NCBI GenBank assembly: GCA_010093485.1
Contig: MU001493.1
Location: 839,599-903,598, forward strand
From: Karstenula rhodostoma CBS 690.94
Lineage: Eukaryota; Ascomycota; Dothideomycetes; Pleosporales; Didymosphaeriaceae
Direction: 5' to 3'
DNA: 64,000 nucleotides
In this document: one piece after another, positions 36,278 through 48,680 of the stretch
Numbering within the stretch: the stretch's first letter is position 1
Layout: every line of letters begins with the position of its first letter
The notes under the pieces: model-generated
Databases searched by the model: none
Told to the model about the DNA's origin: nothing
What the model saw: the letters and a program-made list of their open reading frames with translations, nothing else
Translations under genes and position numbers: made by a program

Positions 36278-37954
36278 ATGGAGTTCCTTGATCTACCCAC
36301 TGAGATGTTCGAAAGTATGTACACTCGGCTGAATGTTCCAGTCGAATCTTACCGTCCCAGCATCATTGCCGAGTATGTCCACAACGTGAGCATAGCGGAA
36401 GCGTGATTTTCTCGTGTGACCTGCAGTATGTAGACACTCTTCTTCTTGTTACCCCGAAAAGAGGGCACTGATCCGAGGTAGAGACCTTCCATCATGTGAT
36501 CCAGCAGAATCTCATCGAGACAGCGCCCATCACAGCCTTCACTTCTTCAAACTGGCGCGTGGCCAGGCCGGTCCTTATGGCTTTCTTGCGCGAGAACCTC
36601 GACCTTCTCTTCAACCGGAACTCCAATGTCAACAACGACTTCCATTGGTCCATGCACTTGTTGGCTGACCAAATCGTCCCGATAATGGAGTACGTAAACT
36701 GTACGACGCAGGATGCGCCTGGCCAGATCATCATGGCGGAGCTCACCGAATACCTCACGACGACGGCAAACCCCTGGACTATCTATGCCCTTCTTAATGG
36801 CGCAGAGCGTGACTTCTTGATTTGCATCAGCGCAGCTTGGCTGTACGGCAGTGATCGTGGACAATCTTGAGGCGGTAGCAGAGTACATTCCTAACCCAGT
36901 GACGCAACAACACTTCCATAATCAGTCCCTCGCCATGAGTTACATGCGATTCAATTCGCACGGTAGTTTCGTCTTTGGGTAGCCAATTCTCGTCGCGATC
37001 TCTACGGGAAAGACTCATATTCTGCGATACTTGCTTACTGCCGAGTCCTGGGACGATAGTTTGGGTTTCCGCTTCCGCTTCGTCTCCATGTATCAGGCTC
37101 TTCGACGGGCCATCAAGGAGGAGCAATTCGAAGCTATCGTCATAGTGCATGACTTCATCGTCATCAAGAAGAAGTGGTGGATGGCAGAGGGCGAGTACTA
37201 CCATCTGGTCGAGCTGGCTGCCAAGATGGGGGACATCGCCACTTTCCGTACGGTCATCCACCTTACGGCTCTAAATCTTTCTCAGCATCCAAACAATCCT
37301 GTCCCGCTCTTGGAGCCCTGTGAGAAGGCACACCATGATGCGGCATGGTTTATGCTCAAGCGTGCACTCTCCAAGATCAATAATGTGGTCGACCCACTCT
37401 CCCCCGCCAAAGAGCAGAAGGCTGTCCGTCTTGTCAGCTTCATCGTTGCTCAAAAAGCGGTTAGATTCGACATGTCGACCGGAGCTGGCCTCACACTCAT
37501 GCAGGCTGTGATTGCCGGAAACCTTCGCCGAGTCAAATATTTCCTGCAGCGTGGGGACATTGCGTCGAACGATGACTTGTGGAAGGCGGAATGGTTGCTC
37601 CGTCATGTGAAGTACAACGTGCGTGTGTTCGAGCAGTGGAAGAACGACGCTGCGCTGATAGCTCTGTACCATGCGTACCAATTATCAAACGCGCATCATG
37701 GTCGTACCAAAGTAATGTTGAAGCGCTTGGTCAAGCACGTGGAGCCCGATGCTGAGCTCAAGACGCGCGTGAAGCAGTGGGCCAAGACCAAGACGACTGA
37801 CCGTGATATGGAGTTGCTGGACGAGGCGAAACACATTGCGAGCAACCAGCCGGTGGTTGCGGTTCCCGAGAATATTGGCGATCGTCCTGTGTCTACGACG
37901 CTGGCTTGCGGTGCGCGTGGTCCTGCATATCGTGCGCGGATCCTATCGAAATGA
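36278..37954 (+). pseudogene. Decayed F-box-like / ankyrin-type protein gene
   Basis: The ATG at 36278 starts MEFLDLPTEMFE, which resembles the opening of fungal F-box-like proteins. A possible 41-nt intron (36386-36426) removes one stop, but the frame then hits TGA at 36469-36471. After this, 36496-36870 is open (IETAPITAFTSSNWRVARPV and onward), then a +1 frameshift near 36840-36870 is needed to continue with DNLEAVAEYIPNPVTQQHF. A TAG at 36980-36982 interrupts this frame before TGKTHILRYLLTAESWDDSL. The last 308 codons (37031-37954) are open and contain helical, ankyrin-like stretches such as VELAAKMGDIATFRTVI and LMQAVIAGNLRRVKYFL. At least two stops and one frameshift indicate a pseudogene, although the 3' part could still be expressed. 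Confidence 0.65.
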
Positions 37955-38730
37955 TAGGCTTTCCATGATAAATGCAAAGATTGGCGGCAGAGTTTACTGG
38001 TTCGAAAGAAAAGTTTGATGGAAATATACCTACAATACAACGTGCCGGAATTTGTCTCGTTGGAATTAAATACGGAGGATGATGATTAAGGACAAGGAGC
38101 TGCAGGATGAGATAGCCTTTTTAGGAGACCGATAATTTCTCGAGATCAATTATCATACTGAAGGCAAAGTGTGCTAGTGATACACAGTGCGAGTTGCGAT
38201 GTCACACGTGCACCAGTGTGTTGAGGGTCGCGAAGCTGCGCGTTTGCGGGTTTGGATTAGCGCGATTGTACCCCTCCTTCTCGCCCGGCATTCACCTTCT
38301 TTCCTCCTCTGTTTCATCGCGTCCGTGTTTATCATCACTTAATTTTGGATGGTCAATCAGTCCGTTCCCGCATGCCTCCTATCTCGCAACACGCCAATCC
38401 CAGCAGTGCAGTCCTGATGCGGCAACTCGGTGCCGAGCCTGTATCAGGCTATATCTCACATTGGTGGCCAACTGCTTAGTTCTTCCGTCCGAGGCTCCTC
38501 CGGATCGGCAATGCGCTCCCAGGGTTACTTTGAATGTCATGGAATATATCTACCCCTCAAACTAGGGCAATCGACGGGAAAAGCAGGTAGAGATGCTGCG
38601 CTACGATTCCTATGTGATGCTATAAAATGATAATGTCGTTGCTTCCCAAGGTAATTACCTCTCCCTTACTTAGCGCTTGGTCTGTCATTGTGCGATACGC
38701 GACCTAGGGATGCTGTTACCGACGTCAATC
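37955..38730. other. Intergenic region before the DUF5695-type gene
   Basis: No gene is visible. The open frame of the next gene extends upstream to an ATG at 38677, which would add MVCHCAIRDLGMLLPTSI before the signal peptide; I prefer the ATG at 38731. Confidence 0.45.
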
Positions 38731-41463
38731 ATGAGAGTATTCCTGGCCGGAAGCCTCGCGGCTTTAGCAGCGGGACAGGATAATCTCGGGCTTTCAGGGG
38801 GATATACCAACCTCCAATCAGCTGACTTCAAAGGAACGATTGTCAAATCATCAGGAACGCTCGCTTCCCTCAACTCGAGCCGCACAGGATTCAACTTCCT
38901 GCCGACGGATCTGTTGTCTCAACTGGCTCAGAATGGTGCCCACCACCTGGGAGACATTACCTTTCGGTATCGAGCCTCGAATAGCGCATCGTGGATTGCT
39001 GTCGACTCCGCGACTTCCAGGAAAGCAGTCACGCAGCTAACTAGCCTGGGCACTGGAGTTATTGCCGGCGCGGATCTTGCACCAACATTCGGAACAGCTC
39101 GTCCGCTCAAAGTTACCCGAGAATGGCTGACCTCCGGCAGCGGTCTGGCTTTGAGGTTCAACTTCACGAACACCGGGTCATCCCCCATTGAACTTGGGAG
39201 CTTGGGGTTGCCTGTCGCTATCAACAACATATTTACCAATCGCCTCGCAACAGATACACAAGCGAAGTGCTCTTTCGCTGATCCCTACGTTGGTCTGGAT
39301 GCAGGTTTTGTTCGGGTAAATTCGTTGTCTGGTACCGGAAATGCGCTCGTCATCGCACCTTTGGGAGCAAGCAATTTTGAGGCCTGGCGCTTTCTTAAAG
39401 AATCTTCGGGCTCTTTTGGCTACCAAGGGCAAACCTACGAAGGCAATTACGAGTGGCAAGTCCACAGCTTGGCATACGCACAGAATGAATGGAAGAGCAC
39501 TACGCCGTGGAACACAGCTACGTCAAAGACACTTGCGGCCGGAGACGTGTACTCCGTTGGTGTTCGGTTCGTCCTGGCTGAATCCATTTCAACCATAGAA
39601 GACGCTGTGGTGAAGAGCGGTACACCTCTCGCTGTTGGAATACCCGGCTACGTGGTGCCTCTGGACCTTACTGCACGACTGTACCTTAACTACTCATCCG
39701 CGGTAAAGACTTTTGATGCGGCTGACTTCACTGTGACGGGCCCTTCAACTACCTCGGCGGGTGTCCTGTACTCGCTTACGCCTAAAAGCTCGGCCTGGGG
39801 GAGGTCGCGTGTTACTATCACCTATTCAGATGGGAAGAAGCAAACGGTGCACTATCATATCACCAAGAGTGCATCTTCAACGCTCGCAGACATGGGAAAC
39901 TTCTTCACCACCAAAGCGTATTTCAACAAGACTTCAGATCCTTTCAACCGGGCTCCATCCATTATGACCTATGATCACGAAGTGGGCGCTATCGTGGAGC
40001 AGGACAGTCGTGTATGGATTGCTGGCCTTAGCGACGAGGGCGGAACAGGTGCCTACCTTGCAACAGCCATGAAAGAATTCGTACAGCCGAATGCCAAGGA
40101 GGTCTCACTCTTCGATGACTTTGTCCAGGATACTATTGTGGGCACCATTCAGCAGAATGGAAGCTTTGGGGTCGTGGCCAGCACATTCTATTATCAGCCT
40201 GGCGTAGTCGACTACACGTACAATTCCGCTCTCGACTGGACGTCATGGACGTCATGGGATAAGGCGCGCGCTTACCCGACGCGTAGAGCGTACAACTATG
40301 TTCATCCCGTGGCTGCGTACTGGTCTATGTACCGCATTGCGAGAGATTACCCTGAACAGAAGCTTAGACAGAACTGGTCCTGGTATCTTAACCGAGCTTA
40401 CAACACCACCCAATTCTGTCTCTCCAATCGGGCCGCAAATTGCGATTATGGACTCGTTGGGTTGATGGGCGAGTGGGTGCTTGGCGAACTTCTTGAGGAT
40501 CTCAAGCGCGAGGGTTTGACGAGCCAAGTGACCGCGCTGGAGACAACAATGCGATACCGCGCCAACCTCTGGGAAACCGAAGCTGTCCCTTTCGGCAGCG
40601 AGATGGCCTGGGACTCCACCGGTCAGGAAGGTGTATACTACTGGACTAAGTAAGCTGCTTTCGTCCATTTGCTGCTCTGGCTAACCCTCTCCAGCTACTT
40701 CAAGCTCACCAAAACGCCCACCAAGGCCATAAACTCCATATTCGGCTATATGCCGACCCTCGCTCACTGGGGTTGGAACGGCAATGCGCGCCGCTACTGG
40801 GACTTTAACTACGGCGCGAAGATTACACAAACAGAGCGCCAACTGCACCACTACGGGTCAGGCTTGAACTCTCTCCCCATGCTAAATTACTACGAGCAGC
40901 ACCCCACGGACTTGTACGCGCTCCGTGTTGGATATGGAGGCAATATGGCGCCCCTGACGAACATCCACCAGGATGGCTTTGCGAGCGCGGCATTTCATAG
41001 CTTCCCTGAGCTACTGAAGTGGGATCCATATAGTGGGGACTATGGGCCGGGCTTTCTGGGATTGAGCTTGGGGCAATGCGTGTACATTTTGAGTAACACG
41101 AAGTACGGCGATGTTGCATTTGGGGGCAATCTGCTATCGACGTCCGGGGCATCGACTGTTTCTGTCGAGCCGAGGGACGCTGTTAGACGACGTGTTTTCA
41201 TCGCGGATCTGGGGCTCAAGGCGGAGATTAGCGCGGGGATTATTTCGAAGGTGGACTTTGACAAGAGTGGTAGCACGGTTACGCTGACGTTGGCAAGTGC
41301 ATCACGGACAGGGGATCTGCAGGCTAAAGCGGCGATTGTGTGGCTCAAGCAGCCGACGAGCTCGAGTGTGGAATATAAAGTTGATGGGACGAAGGCGATA
41401 CGGGGCGGGTGGGGTGTGGATCTTTCTAGTGGAAAGGCGACGGTGAGAATTGTGAAGGCATAG
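38731..41463 (+). CDS. Large secreted protein, DUF5695-type (putative glycan-active)
   Basis: Two exons, 38731-40649 and 40695-41463, encode 895 residues in frame (GTAAGC donor, CTAACCCTCTCCAG branch and acceptor). The ATG at 38731 gives a clean signal peptide (MRVFLAGSLAALAAG); an earlier in-frame ATG at 38677 is possible. I recall this layout from fungal proteins annotated as DUF5695: an N-terminal beta-rich region (about residues 20-400) and a C-terminal helical, Trp/Tyr-rich region with NYVHPVAAYWSMYRIARDYP, EGVYYWTKYFK-like joins and YMPTLAHWGWNGNARRYWDF, resembling an (alpha/alpha) toroid. Several N-glycosylation sequons occur. A role on an extracellular polysaccharide is inference; no catalytic residue can be named from sequence alone. 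A 9-nt duplication encodes the WTSWTSW motif. Confidence 0.7.
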
Positions 41464-42010
41464 GCGCTAATGGTGTGTTAGTTGCATACGCAAGGAAAAG
41501 GAATGCAAGCGTAGCTGCTGAACATCTCTCGTCGAAGCATTTTGTCTTCCATGGGCAGCTGCCCACATCGTTAAAGACAAGCTTGAAGACCAGCCTGCAA
41601 GAAGCTGTGGATAATTTTGCGTAGAGGAACAAACTCGTAAAATCTTGGGCAAGTGCTGGAGTTGTTTAACGCCAAATGGCACAGGGCCATAGGCCAGTGA
41701 ATTAAGACGGCGCTAACAGTCGCTCATGCCCCTCGATCGAGTATATACGCCCCTCATCTACACTCTCCAAAGTTCTTGCCTCACTCTGCACCTGGGTTTC
41801 AGAATTCAATATGTCCCTCGAAAATTCCCGGGCGAGACTAGAGCGTAAATCGTGGCGCATTTTGTGAAAAAAATAGGTATCGCAGACGCATAGCAGGTTT
41901 TCATGACTTCGAGTAAGTCCAACAGATGTGTACTTTACATTCACGTAGCTAATTCGGGACAAAGAATTTTCGGAGTCTCATTCACAAAGAGATAATCGAC
42001 AACGTACCAA
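41464..42010. other. Intergenic region
   Basis: No supported gene. An 86-codon minus-strand frame at 41702-41962 has mildly protein-like composition but no recognisable motif. Confidence 0.4.
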
Positions 42011-42781
42011 ATGGCCGCCTTCCAAACCCAAGACGAGGCTCGAAAGAAGTTGTGCATTATCAAGGCGTACCTCAGGTTCAGCGTTGGCCAGTTATTGGCC
42101 CGACAACCTACAGTATAGAATGGTTAAATCGGGGCTTTTCGTTGTACTGCGAAACAATCCGAGGGTAAACCATCTGATGCATATTCATATCATTTCATTT
42201 GACTATCCCAGTAACAACCTCTTCTCACCATCACCGCGGATAGCCATTGCGAACCCACTAAAACTCTGGTCCAAACTATTCCACCCGATCAAATGCGACA
42301 TGAGCGCTAAAGCTGATCTTGGATACACAAGACACGCTAAACTCTCCAAGCTCCCAAAATTCCAAATTTACAGCACTCCTAGAACAATCGCAACGCCCGA
42401 CAAACAAAAAGCAAGCCCTTGGAACTCATCGTTCCTTCGCAGGCGAACGATCAACTACGCCTACTTTAGAGCCGCAATATGGGGCACTGCTAAGGGTAGA
42501 GGAAGATCAATCTGTCTTGTATACTGGCTGGCAATCATCGCATTTCACGTGACCACACAAGATCGCTTTGCACTTAGAATCCTCGGGAATATTTACGACA
42601 CCATTCTCTACAGAGCCACGTTAGTGGAACTACCAATAATGGAGGAATATTATTCAGAGGGGAGATCAAGTACGGCAACATTTCCAATGCACTGCTTTTC
42701 CGCCACCCTTACGTGATTGAGGTCCTCCGGGACTGTTGTCCATTTTATTTTAGTGAGAGATGCGAGATGTCGATGTGGTAA
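42011..42781 (+). pseudogene. Coding fragment switching among three frames
   Basis: The ATG at 42011 reads MAAFQTQDEARKKLCIIKAY to a TAG about 34 codons on. Farther on, 42319-42552 in one frame reads MDTQDTLNSPSSQNSKFTAL and then GALLRVEEDQSVLYTGWQS before stopping. A third frame then reads NNGGILFRGEIKYGNISNAL and LFRHPYVIEVLRDCCPFYF to TAA at 42779-42781. The long 210-codon frame over the same bases has less protein-like composition. This pattern fits a decayed gene with frameshifts, or an unresolved multi-intron gene. Function unknown. Confidence 0.35.
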
Positions 42782-43481
42782 TAGTGATAGCTGTGTAAAG
42801 GTTGCGAGCGAAGAGCTGTGCTGAGTATCGATTATTGGTATGTGTATGAGCTTGTGGTAAAGAGGACAGAACTTGCCGTTGGTTTATATATACCCAGTAA
42901 AAAAGATTGCCATTGAATTTTTCAGCATTTCGAGTCTTCATTGAAGGACGAGGGATATGTGGAGGCGTGTTTGTGGATGTTAAAATGTGAAGCTATCTTT
43001 ACTGAACAGCTAACAAAGTACTATCAATGCAAAATGACGAGCTGTGGATTCACAACACTATTCAATGAAATCAATATGTGTTGAATATGAAAAACATAAA
43101 GTATTAGTGTACACACAGACATGTGCACAACGAGACTGTGATTGAAGATCCCAATTTTTGCGTCCTGGGTGATATCATGCCACTGAGATCTCGAACCCTG
43201 CTTGATACTCTCCTGGTAGCTTCACGGCCCTGTCGACCCCTTTGGCCCAGATATTTACTCTAACCTGTGTTACTGTCCAGGTGTCGACTTAGTCACTCGA
43301 TATAGATACGGGAAGAGCGGTCGAAGAGCGGTCGAAGAGGGATAAATAGAGAGTTTACGGCTTGAAACGATCATGATGTAAAAAGACAGCGATTCGCATT
43401 GCTGCAAAGCGCAAAAACGCTGTTGAGGTAACATATTCATCTTCGAAAAGTAACAGACCCACAAACGTTCATACTTCTACT
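42782..43481. other. AT-rich intergenic region 3' of the ABC transporter
   Basis: No gene is visible. A short tandem repeat (AAGAGCGGTCG, two copies plus a partial) lies at 43312-43339. Confidence 0.5.
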
Positions 43482-46400
43482 CTAGGTAGTTGTCATCTTC
43501 TTCTTACCCTTAGGCACCCTACACAACCAGTACAGCGCCGTAGCTGCTGAGACATTGAATACAACATGCACCCACAGCAACCCAAAATCTCTCCACCGGT
43601 TCTCCCACGTAGCATTGGTCTGTTGCAGGAACTGATCAGTGTTTGACAGCTGACAAAAGTCACATGTATCAGTCGCTTTTGGGTTTTGGAGATACCCTCC
43701 GGCCATGTCGATGTACTTCTGCAAGTACTGGCCGCACGTCTGATTTGGCGGCGGAGAAAACCTCTGGAACTCGTTCGGCGAACAGTAAGCTGGCGCTTGG
43801 CCGAGCGCCATATTCATAAAGGAGCTCACGAGGTAGGTAAACGGATTCGCGCGGTACATGAAAATCCAGAAGCCGGGGAGCTTGTCCGGTCCAGCTAGGA
43901 TGCCGCAGAAGGCGTAGAGCATGATGCTCATGACTGTCGCGATACCTCCTGCGACCTCCTCGTTCGGTGCGCCGGCAATTAGCATGTGAGCGAATGAGCT
44001 GGCAAACAAGAACGTTGCCACGATGATGAGGAGAATTCCGAAGCTTCGTGTGTTCACTGAGTCTGTGGGCTCGGCGTTCCGGTACAAGCCCACGGGATAA
44101 AACCATACCAGGAAGCAGAAGATACTCATGATCTGAAATGTGTCAGCAGATTTGAGGAGTGACGCCAGCGTGAAAGTGGCTTACCAAGTTCCAGAACATC
44201 TCAATGAAGATGTTTGAAAACAAGAAGGCTTGCCACATGTAGGTCTTAGACTGCCGTTCACGCGCTTCGTATAAGGTTCTCTGCACTACGAAGTTGGGCA
44301 TGATTTGGTATATGAGCTGGATAACGACGAAAAGGAATACGAATATTCCAAACATCTGACTTGGGTCAGTACTGTAGTTGACTCATCTGAACCGAGCCAA
44401 CAGCGAACGTACCTGATTCTGGAGTCCTTGGATGGAGTTTTCCATCTTGTAGAATGAGAAGCCGATGAACAAGGACTAGTGACATATGGGTTAGCAACAA
44501 ACCATGGAAATATGATCGTAGACTTACACAGCCAATGGAGAGAAGAGCTTTGGAGTAGATGTACGAAGGTGTTCTCCAGTATTGCTGAGCGCACCGGTTT
44601 GCAACGACAGAAAACTGGGTCGTGAACGGCGCGGCGAACTCCTGGAAGTTAGAATTGCTGGGATCCATGACTGCGGATGGCTCATTACGAAGCTCTCTGA
44701 GCCTTGTAAGTTCTGCGTGGATCTCTGCATACTCGGCTGAAGACTTCCAAACAGCAGGCAAATCGATGTCTGTTTGGGTTGAGCCTGGGGTTGCACCAAT
44801 GGCGTCCAGCATATACTCGGCTGGATTCATGCTCGAGTCGTACTTGGGTCCGCCATTACGTTGAAAATAGTCCACGAGGATGTGTGATTGACGCCCGATG
44901 TCTCCGAAGTAGACCGTACGGCCGCCCTTGGCAATTAGGAGCAGGCGATCGAATCGTTGGAACAGCATCGCGCTGGGTTGGTGGATGGTACAGAGAATCC
45001 TGGAAAGATTAGCCTAAGCTTCGTATGAGCAAGAGCAAAACTTACGCCTGTCCGTTCTTTGTCAACTTCTCCATCAGATCGCAAATGGACCAGGATGTCT
45101 GGCTGTCCAGACCAGAGGTCGGCTCATCAAGGAAAAGCAGCAGCTTGGGTCTAGCGGCAATCTCAACGCCAATCGTAAGTCGCTTTCGTTGTTCAACGTT
45201 CAAGCCATCACCGGGGACACCGACAATGGCATCAGCATAGTCCTCCATGTCCAGAAGGCGGATGACCTATTGTGAGTTAGTTCAACCTTATGAGTGAGTC
45301 TATCAAGAGTAAGCCTACTTCATCAATATACGCTAACCTCTCTCGTCGAGAGTATTCTGCGGGCTGGCGAAGCAGGGCACTGGATTCAAGGGCCTCGCGA
45401 ACAGTACTGCTGTGAAGGTGTATGTCTTGCTGCGCGATAATCAGTCCTCGGTACGTCCCAGTGCGTCCTCAGTCACCCACCTGCATTACGTATCCTGTCT
45501 GTCGCTGGAAGGACCCATCTCTTTCGCGACCATCGACGAAAATTGATCCGGAAATGACGCCCGTGGTAGTGCGGCTCGCGAGAACATCTAGTAACGTAGT
45601 TTTTCCAGCGCCACTCACACCCACTGGTGTACCTTATCAGCGCAAGAAAACAAGAGGACTTTTTTCAATACTCACTCAAGGCTGTCAGCGTTCCTGGTTT
45701 GACCCAGCCATCGACATTCTGCAATATCTTCCTGGTCTCGCCTTTGATTTTTACCTCGTAGCAGACATCTTCCCAATGAAAGATACTCTGTTGCTTCTCA
45801 AGGATCGAAGCTGCACTGCTGTCGCTGGTGCACTTCTCGGTTTGGACAGCAGCATCTCTCCCGGTTTCTTCGTCCATCTTCTCACGCTTTGCCATAGCCT
45901 TGAGGTTCTTGCGACGAAAGACAAGCACCTCGCCCTTGGAGCGGGCTGACGCGACTAGTTCGGATGTGATTAGATGCAAGGCGGCGAGGCCAACTACGAA
46001 GACCACGATGATCCCAAAGTTTCTCCACCGGTTGGCGTACTGGTAGTTGTACGTAGTGCTCGCAAAGGCGGTCCCGTTGACATAATCGGCCCCTGCGACA
46101 GCACCTTTGACAGCACAAGCTCGTTGGTCAGGCGCAATGCCTTCGTAGGATGGTCCTGAGGGGACAAACTGTGCGCACGGGAACTGGCGGCCATTAAACT
46201 CGTTCACGACAACGCTCTCGAAACCATAGGAGATCGGGTTGATGTAGCGAATCCAACTTGCCCAACTGTGCGCTACATTAGCCAGGCTCCGAAGTTGCGG
46301 AGAAGACTAACCCTCTCATATCAGCCACAGGAATAGCAAAACCAGTGTACAACACCAGGCCCATCAAGATGATCGAGGATGGCGCAAGCGCTTGAGCAAT

Positions 46401-48680
46401 GGTTTTCGTGATCGAGGCAAAGAACCTATATCGGTGAGCGAAACGTTATCCATGCGGACGGACGACCAACCTGAAGAACATTGACATCGATAGCAGCATA
46501 GAAAATGAGATGAGGAAAAAGAAGAAGAACGAGCCTGCATCGCGGCGCAGGTTTACCATGAAATATAGAGTCGTGTTCACAAGTACCGCATTCGTGATCT
46601 TGTAGGGCATATCCACAATCATACTAGCCAGAGCTTCTGCGCTCGGGTGCTGCCAAAGTCAGCAAAATGGTTAACAATTGATGGACGAAACATTGTACAT
46701 ATAGTGTGTAGCGATTGTGCTAGATACATCATCAGCATATGTTCAAACAGAGGGCGCAAAGTCGGTTACTCACTTTTTCCACGATCTCTCGCTTCGCATA
46801 CAAAGAGAAGATCTCTAACATGCTACCAAAAGCATTGAGAAGTACCTGCAGTTGTTAATGGCATTATCCAAGGGGCGATCAATGGGGACAGCAATGGTCC
46901 AGGAAGGCACTGACCATCATGAAAAGGACAGCCCCTCTGGAGAAGAAAGCAGATGTGTCATCTGCCAAGTTGAAGAAGATACTAGCGATGACCAAACCTT
47001 CAACAAGATTGATGAAGAGCATCGAAATCGGAACAGAAGGATCGGCCTTCAGTCGCTGCACATCTCGCCACATGCAAAGCTTGACTTGTCCCCAGTACGA
47101 CAGCGTGTACGTTGAACGCTCCCGTTGTGCCTTTGACTTCTCCAGCTTCCTTGCTTCAGCGAACTTGCTATGGCCTACACCACTCAAAGGATGATCGCGG
47201 GTGTACTCATCAATTTGCGCCAAGAGAAGCTTCCGTCCCTCACTCTGTTGCCAGCAGCTCGCGAAGTCAACGGAGGTTCTGGGTACTCGATTTTCGAAAC
47301 CGGGTCTGACTACTCGCTCAGAAGGCGATGTCAGCGACGTGAGGAAGTCGGGCACTGTCTGAGCGTCGGGATACAAAAACCCAAGCTGCTCAAAGTAACT
47401 TTTAGCGCTTTGTGCAGGTCCGAAGTAAATTTGTCGGCCTTCGTATAGCACGGTGACCTTGTCGAACAACTAAAGACATTGTCAGCAATACTCCTGATGG
47501 CGTGAAGATAACGCACGTCATAAGCTGCTTGTGGAGCTTGGTGAATGGCAACGAAGGTGGAAGACCCAAAGACATCGCATTGAGTCCGAAGCGTCTTGCA
47601 GAACTCCACTGCGTTCGCAGAATCCAGGCCTCGGGTGGAGTTATCCCTGTACGTCGATAGACCTTATCAGCAACGTATTGCGTGAAGCTTTTAGCTGTCG
47701 GGATTTAGAGACGGCATCTTACCAGCATTGGAGGGGTGCATAGCTCAAGGCGGCTTCAGCAATGGTCACTCGCTTCCGCTCGCCACCACTCACTCCACGT
47801 ACGAAATCATTTCCTACACAATTGTTGATCGTGTGGCTGATACCAAACATGGCCATTATGACATCTCGAAGATGTTTCGCGTACTCTTCGCGTGATACAC
47901 CTCCAGGAATAATTCGAGGAGTTCGGGCGAGCCTATAATCATTCAAAATGGGTCACCTTGGGAGGAGCTGGCAATCACTTACGCGGCAAAATACAGAGTG
48001 TCTCCCACAGTCAGCTGGGGGTAATGTCTGTCAACCTCTGCTGTATAGATGGCCTCTCCTCGAAACTGTTTGTGCATCTCCGCCGGTGCGATCCCGTGAT
48101 AGTTTAGTTGCGAGTCTGGGCTAACTTTGAATCCATGTGTTTCTCCGGCTATTGTTTTAAGCAGAGTAGAGCAGCCGCTGCCAGGTGGTCCTAGCACGCA
48201 GCATTGTTCTCCAGGAAGCACCAATCCATCCAGATCACGAAGGATCTCTATTTTCTGGGCGCCTCTTCCGAAAATTGCTGGTAGCTTGAGAATAGAGTTT
48301 GCAACGCTGGATTGAAAATCGGTAGGCGACCCAACGCCTGAAACGTTGAGATTCTTGAAGGCCACTCCAGCTACGCGCGCCGGTAGATCTGAGCTATATC
48401 TAACGTTGTAGAATGCCTTTGCCCAAGATCGAGCATCGAACGTGGAAGAACAGGGGTCGAGACTGGAGCCTACACCAGCTTAGAATAGTGATTCGTGGTG
48501 AGACCGATGGGACTATGCCGTGAACTTGCGTGCCAAAAAGTGAACGACATGCTCGTGTTGCTTTTCCTGGTCCGTCGATGAGCGAACGTTGATGTTTGAG
48601 CTCGAGCTAGACTCGATGCGATCTTGTAAAGTGCGCTCTTTCTCGTCTGAGGCGCCTTGCATTCCAAACCCCGAAGGCAT
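43482..48680 (-). CDS. PDR-type (ABCG) multidrug ABC transporter
   Basis: Full-size pleiotropic drug resistance exporter of the plasma membrane, order NBD1-TMD1-NBD2-TMD2. The ATG is at 48680 ([16 protein letters not shown]). About 18 exons are joined by short introns; boundaries I resolved include 48530-48680, 47983-48469, 47723-47932, 47517-47646, 46915-47469, 46774-46845, a 21-nt microexon 46699-46719, 46471-46649, 46312-46425 and onward. NBD1 has the PDR-typical degenerate Walker [13 protein letters not shown] (Cys for Lys), signature VSGGERKRV and a WD Walker B end ([12 protein letters not shown]). NBD2 has an intact Walker [13 protein letters not shown], divergent signature [10 protein letters not shown], Walker [14 protein letters not shown] and H-loop TIHQPS. 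TMD2 ends with the Cys-rich PDR loop ([23 protein letters not shown]) and a basic tail KGKKKMTTT. The first intron appears to be GC-AG. No disabling change was seen. Confidence 0.9.
46699..46719 (-). other. 21-nt microexon of the PDR transporter
   Basis: This exon encodes only HNRYTLY. It lies between an intron that starts GTGAGT at 46773 and ends TAG at 46720, and a second intron from GTACAA (46698) to GGCAG (46650). Together with the neighbours it restores [19 protein letters not shown], which matches the conserved EKHxRYALYHPSAEA motif of PDR transporters. Leaving it out would delete seven conserved residues but keep the frame. Confidence 0.8.

Noticed and set aside
34245..41463. A beta-glucan-processing gene cluster (GH5, DUF5695, with GH72-like farther left)
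   Set aside because: The genes are separated by housekeeping genes and a pseudogene and share no visible regulatory motif, so co-location may be chance.
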